DNA from: Caryophanales bacterium UBA6414
GTDB lineage: Bacteria; Bacillota_I; Bacilli_A; RF39; UBA660
Length of the DNA stretch: 15,973 nt
Direction of reading: 5' to 3'
Assembly (NCBI GenBank): GCA_002438545.1
Contig: DJPK01000061.1
Span: 1-15,973, forward strand
Of this stretch, positions 13,741-15,973 are shown piece by piece. A program made the position numbers and the translations under genes. The notes under the pieces were generated by a model. That model was not told the origin of the DNA. It ran no database searches and saw only the letters and a list, made by a program, of their open reading frames with translations. How positions within the stretch are numbered: position 1 is the first letter of the stretch; every line of letters starts with the position of its first letter.

Positions 13741-14571
13741 ATTTATTCTATAAAAGTTAATAGAAGGCCTATTGAATAATCTAAAATCAACTTTAGATAC
13801 CCCAATACCACTAGAAACATATAAGTCAGTATCCTGAATCTTATAATAGTTATCATAATATTTCTTAGCTTTCTCCGGAGTCTTTAAAGCTCCAATAAAA
13901 GGAAGACGAACCTGACCATTGTGGGAGTGCCCTGCTAGTATTAGATTAATAGTATTATCTTTACTAACTATTTCATCACTAATATCTGGTTCATGAGTAA
14001 GTATAATCTTATAAGAAATATTTTCATCCGGATATGTCAATGTCTTATCTAAATCATCCTTGTCATAAAAATAAGTATCTAGTCCGCCAATAAATATCTC
14101 ATCATTACTTTCATTATATAATATATCATAACTATTTTCTAAATAAGTAAATTCGGCATCTGCAAATAAGTTCTTAATCTTATCAGCATATACTACATAA
14201 TCATGATCGCCTCGTACAGCATATTTACCATATTTAGCTTTAATACTAGATAGAAAACTAATTAACTTTTCATCATTAAAATTATCTATATTAATACTGT
14301 CATCAATTAAATCACCGGTAAATACAACAATATCTGGATTAATTAAATTAATTTCTTCACTAATTTTCTTTAATTCTTGATCAGTAATAATTCTTCCGTA
14401 ATGTAAATCAGAAAAATGTACTATCTTAAATCCATCATAACTATCCGCAATATCTGCAGTAATAACATATTCTTTAGTAATTAAACCACTAGTAGCAACA
14501 TATCTAGAATATAATAAAGTACCAAATATACTTAATAATATAATAAATGTAATCGCTAAAAACTTTTTCAT
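13732..14571 (-). CDS. Membrane-anchored metallophosphoesterase (YkuE/YaeI-like)
   Basis: This is a calcineurin-type phosphoesterase of 279 residues with an N-terminal hydrophobic anchor (about 4-22), so the catalytic domain probably lies outside the membrane. Metal-site motifs in order are SDLH (D55, H57), GDLID (D87), GDHD (121-124), THEPD (H193) and GHSHNGQ (214-220). The third motif is normally GNHD/E, so the metal-ligand Asn is Asp here. The fifth is normally GHTHGGQ. Family members act on phospholipid-like or other phosphate esters, but the substrate here is unknown. Its ATG overlaps the TGA of the CPBP protease gene by four bases, with GGGAAG upstream inside that gene. The two are therefore cotranscribed and translationally coupled. 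Confidence 0.88.
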   Translation of the reverse strand: MKKFLAITFIILLSIFGTLLYSRYVATSGLITKEYVITADIADSYDGFKIVHFSDLHYGRIITDQELKKISEEINLINPDIVVFTGDLIDDSINIDNFNDEKLISFLSSIKAKYGKYAVRGDHDYVVYADKIKNLFADAEFTYLENSYDILYNESNDEIFIGGLDTYFYDKDDLDKTLTYPDENISYKIILTHEPDISDEIVSKDNTINLILAGHSHNGQVRLPFIGALKTPEKAKKYYDNYYKIQDTDLYVSSGIGVSKVDFRLFNRPSINFYRINKK

Positions 14572-15257
14572 AGAATACCACTTCCCAATATATAGATAAG
14601 AGCAGCTGCTGTATTATGAATACTATGCATTATCATTGAAGAAAAAATATTATCTGTCTTATAATATAAAGAAGCAAAAGCTATGCCTAAAGACGAATAG
14701 GGGATTAAGTATAATAAATCACTAGGACTAGATATTGAAGATATAACATGTAGTGAACCAAAAACTACGCCACTCATAATAATATATACATATTTAGATT
14801 TAAATATTTCCCTAAAACTTTTTCTAAATACCATTTCCTCGACAAAAGGAGCATAAATACCTACTGCAAATAACATATATATTGGAGCATCACTAATCAT
14901 ACTACGCACATTTTCTTCATTACCTGCATTTGCTTCGGTAAAAAATATTGCTATTAACAAATTACTAATAACCATGACAACGAATCCGGCAAACCAATAC
15001 TTAAATGAAATTTCAAAATTATTTTTAAAATCTTTAAAGTATTCTTTTACATCATGAATAAATGTCTTACGATACATTAAGAAAATAATTACCATAAACG
15101 TTATATCACAAACCAAGTAGTAAACAATCTGCATAATCGGACTTAAATTATTAAAATCAATCCTAAATATAAAAATAGGTATCGAAGAATACATAAGTAC
15201 TAGCAGCATTAACAATCCAACCTTAAATATATTAAATATTTCATTTATTTTTTTCAT
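14568..15257 (-). CDS. CPBP family intramembrane glutamic protease
   Basis: This is an integral membrane protein of 229 residues with about six to seven hydrophobic segments. It belongs to the CPBP (CAAX protease/bacteriocin-processing, Abi) family. All three family motifs are present: EExxxR (E140, E141, R145 in FVEEMVFRKSF), FxxxH (F166 to H170) and HxxxN (H211 to N215). The protease is therefore probably active. Known members process prenylated proteins, confer bacteriocin self-immunity or cleave membrane regulators, and the substrate here cannot be told. The start is firm: minus-strand GGAGG lies seven bases before the ATG. It heads a two-gene minus-strand operon with the metallophosphoesterase and is divergent from the rRNA operon. 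No bacteriocin precursor is visible nearby. Confidence 0.9.
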   Translation of the reverse strand: MKKINEIFNIFKVGLLMLLVLMYSSIPIFIFRIDFNNLSPIMQIVYYLVCDITFMVIIFLMYRKTFIHDVKEYFKDFKNNFEISFKYWFAGFVVMVISNLLIAIFFTEANAGNEENVRSMISDAPIYMLFAVGIYAPFVEEMVFRKSFREIFKSKYVYIIMSGVVFGSLHVISSISSPSDLLYLIPYSSLGIAFASLYYKTDNIFSSMIMHSIHNTAAALIYILGSGIL

Positions 15258-15417
15258 AAGCTTACCTCCATATCATTATAAATATATTCTATCATATAAT
15301 TATATTATAATCATCAAAAAGATAATTTATTAGAGAAAATTGATGCCATTGTCTAGTAAAAAGGATGAAATAAATTGTAAGCCCATAAAATACTGCGAAA
15401 AAACTAAAAAAAAGTTG

Positions 15418-15433
15418 AAAAAAGTATTGACAT
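15418..15433 (+). repeat. 16-bp promoter direct repeat, copy 1
   Basis: AAAAAAGTATTGACAT covers the -35 box and the A-rich upstream segment of rRNA promoter 1. It recurs with one change at 15542-15557, starting 124 bases later. Confidence 0.7.
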
Positions 15434-15455
15434 TAATGGCTAAAAAGCGTATTAT
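15427..15455 (+). promoter_or_regulatory. rRNA promoter P1
   Basis: TTGACA (15427-15432), a 17-base spacer and TATTAT (15450-15455, 5 of 6) are preceded by A tracts that could serve as an UP element. Initiation is predicted near 15462. Confidence 0.8.
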
Positions 15456-15541
15456 TTATTTACGTCTTGAGAAAAGATGGCAACAATTTCTCTTATTTGC
15501 ATATTATATTTTGTAGATAAGAAAAAAGTTAAAAATATATT

Positions 15542-15557
15542 AAAAAAGTGTTGACAT
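15542..15557 (+). repeat. 16-bp promoter direct repeat, copy 2
   Basis: AAAAAAGTGTTGACAT differs from the copy at 15418-15433 at a single base and covers the equivalent part of promoter P2. Confidence 0.7.
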
Positions 15558-15579
15558 AGTTGTTAATATTTGATATATT
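15551..15579 (+). promoter_or_regulatory. rRNA promoter P2
   Basis: TTGACA (15551-15556), a 17-base spacer and TATATT (15574-15579) with a TGn extension at 15571-15573. Initiation is predicted near 15584-15587, about 100 bases before the 16S start. Confidence 0.85.
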
Positions 15580-15587
15580 ATTAACTG

Positions 15588-15603
15588 CAGTCAGAAATGA
15601 CTG
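15588..15603 (+). other. GAAA-tetraloop hairpin at the start of the rRNA leader
   Basis: CAGTCA (15588-15593) pairs perfectly with TGACTG (15598-15603) around GAAA, a GNRA tetraloop. It begins within a few bases of the predicted P2 start. Confidence 0.65.
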
Positions 15604-15614
15604 GAAGAAAGAAA

Positions 15615-15630
15615 TGTTCTTTGAAAACTG
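15615..15630 (+). promoter_or_regulatory. boxA-like antitermination element in the rRNA leader
   Basis: TGTTCTTTGAAAACTG resembles the boxA segment (xGCTCTTTxA) and the TTCTTTGAAAACT sequence common just upstream of Firmicutes 16S genes. It is the expected NusB/NusE binding site for rRNA antitermination. Confidence 0.7.
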
Positions 15631-15685
15631 AGCAAAACGTCAATTTGAGTAGCAGTAAATTAAACTTTTAAAAAATTAAAATATA

Positions 15686-15973
<288 letters not shown>

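Larger units (their letters stand above)
15258..15685. other. 428-base intergenic region: protease gene start and rRNA promoter/leader
   Basis: This gap holds the ribosome binding site of the minus-strand protease gene (15265-15269) and an A/T-rich stretch (15270-15340) where its promoter must lie but cannot be placed securely. It also holds two tandem plus-strand rRNA promoters and the 16S leader. A 57-codon plus-strand open frame at 15343-15516 crosses the first promoter and lacks a ribosome binding site, so I do not call it a gene. Confidence 0.7.

Noticed and set aside
14568..15257. Bacteriocin immunity or defence (Abi) locus suggested by the CPBP protease
   Set aside because: No precursor peptide, transporter or defence partner lies nearby. 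CPBP proteases have many housekeeping roles.
15465..15495. Possible weak terminator or attenuator between P1 and P2 (GAGAAA / TTTCTC)
   Set aside because: The stem is only 6 bp, with a 12-base loop and no T tract, so it is unlikely to stop transcription.
15343..15516. A 57-codon plus-strand open frame starting ATG CCA TTG TCT, Lys-rich, upstream of 16S
   Set aside because: No Shine-Dalgarno precedes the ATG, the frame runs straight through rRNA promoter P1, and its Lys content comes from A tracts that fit an UP element. Chance opening is more likely than a gene.

Overview
The window is AT-rich DNA (roughly 30% G+C by eye) from a low-GC Gram-positive bacterium. The 16S rRNA start at the right edge, the gene set (Lgt, TypA, LepA, a YvlD-like protein, a RicA/YlbF-type protein) and the AGGAGG-type ribosome binding sites point to Bacilli in the broad sense, plausibly an uncultured gut lineage of the RF39/Erysipelotrichia type. 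That placement is inference. TGA, TAA and TAG all end genes, and Trp is coded by TGG, so the standard bacterial code is used and not the Mycoplasma code.

Layout from left to right: typA (BipA GTPase) and its terminator; a very compact two-hairpin RNA with its own promoter (1890-1989); a tight yvlD-like / lgt / trxB operon (2086-4168) with terminator; then an operon of lepA, an RNB-family exoribonuclease relative, miaB and a ricA/ylbF-type gene (4271-9554). The ribonuclease reading frame is broken by what looks like two extra G residues 16 bases apart. A convergent minus-strand gene for a membrane-anchored family 3 glycoside hydrolase follows (9572-10927). Divergent from it are fmt and a coupled membrane-anchored protein of unknown family (11035-12608). 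Next come an unrecognised 139-residue protein behind a near-perfect promoter, and an HD-domain hydrolase (12714-13705). Convergent to these on the minus strand are a CPBP-family membrane protease and a membrane-anchored metallophosphoesterase (13732-15257). The last 700 bases hold tandem rRNA promoters, a short leader with a GNRA hairpin and a boxA-like element, and the first ~288 bases of 16S rRNA.

Much of the window concerns translation and RNA: two translational GTPases, tRNA thiomethylation (MiaB), initiator tRNA formylation (Fmt), an RNA-decay cofactor relative (RicA/YlbF), an RNB protein and rRNA. The rest is envelope biology: lipoprotein maturation (Lgt), muropeptide hydrolysis (GH3), a CPBP protease and a phosphoesterase. 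Packing is dense, with 1-, 4- and 8-base gene overlaps and stop codons lying inside terminator hairpins.

Most of this is ordinary housekeeping DNA. The parts most worth a second look are the divergent and frameshifted RNB protein, the ~64-nt two-hairpin RNA at 1926-1989, and the unrecognised protein at 12714-13133. I see no phage, insertion sequence, CRISPR array, tRNA or defence cluster.
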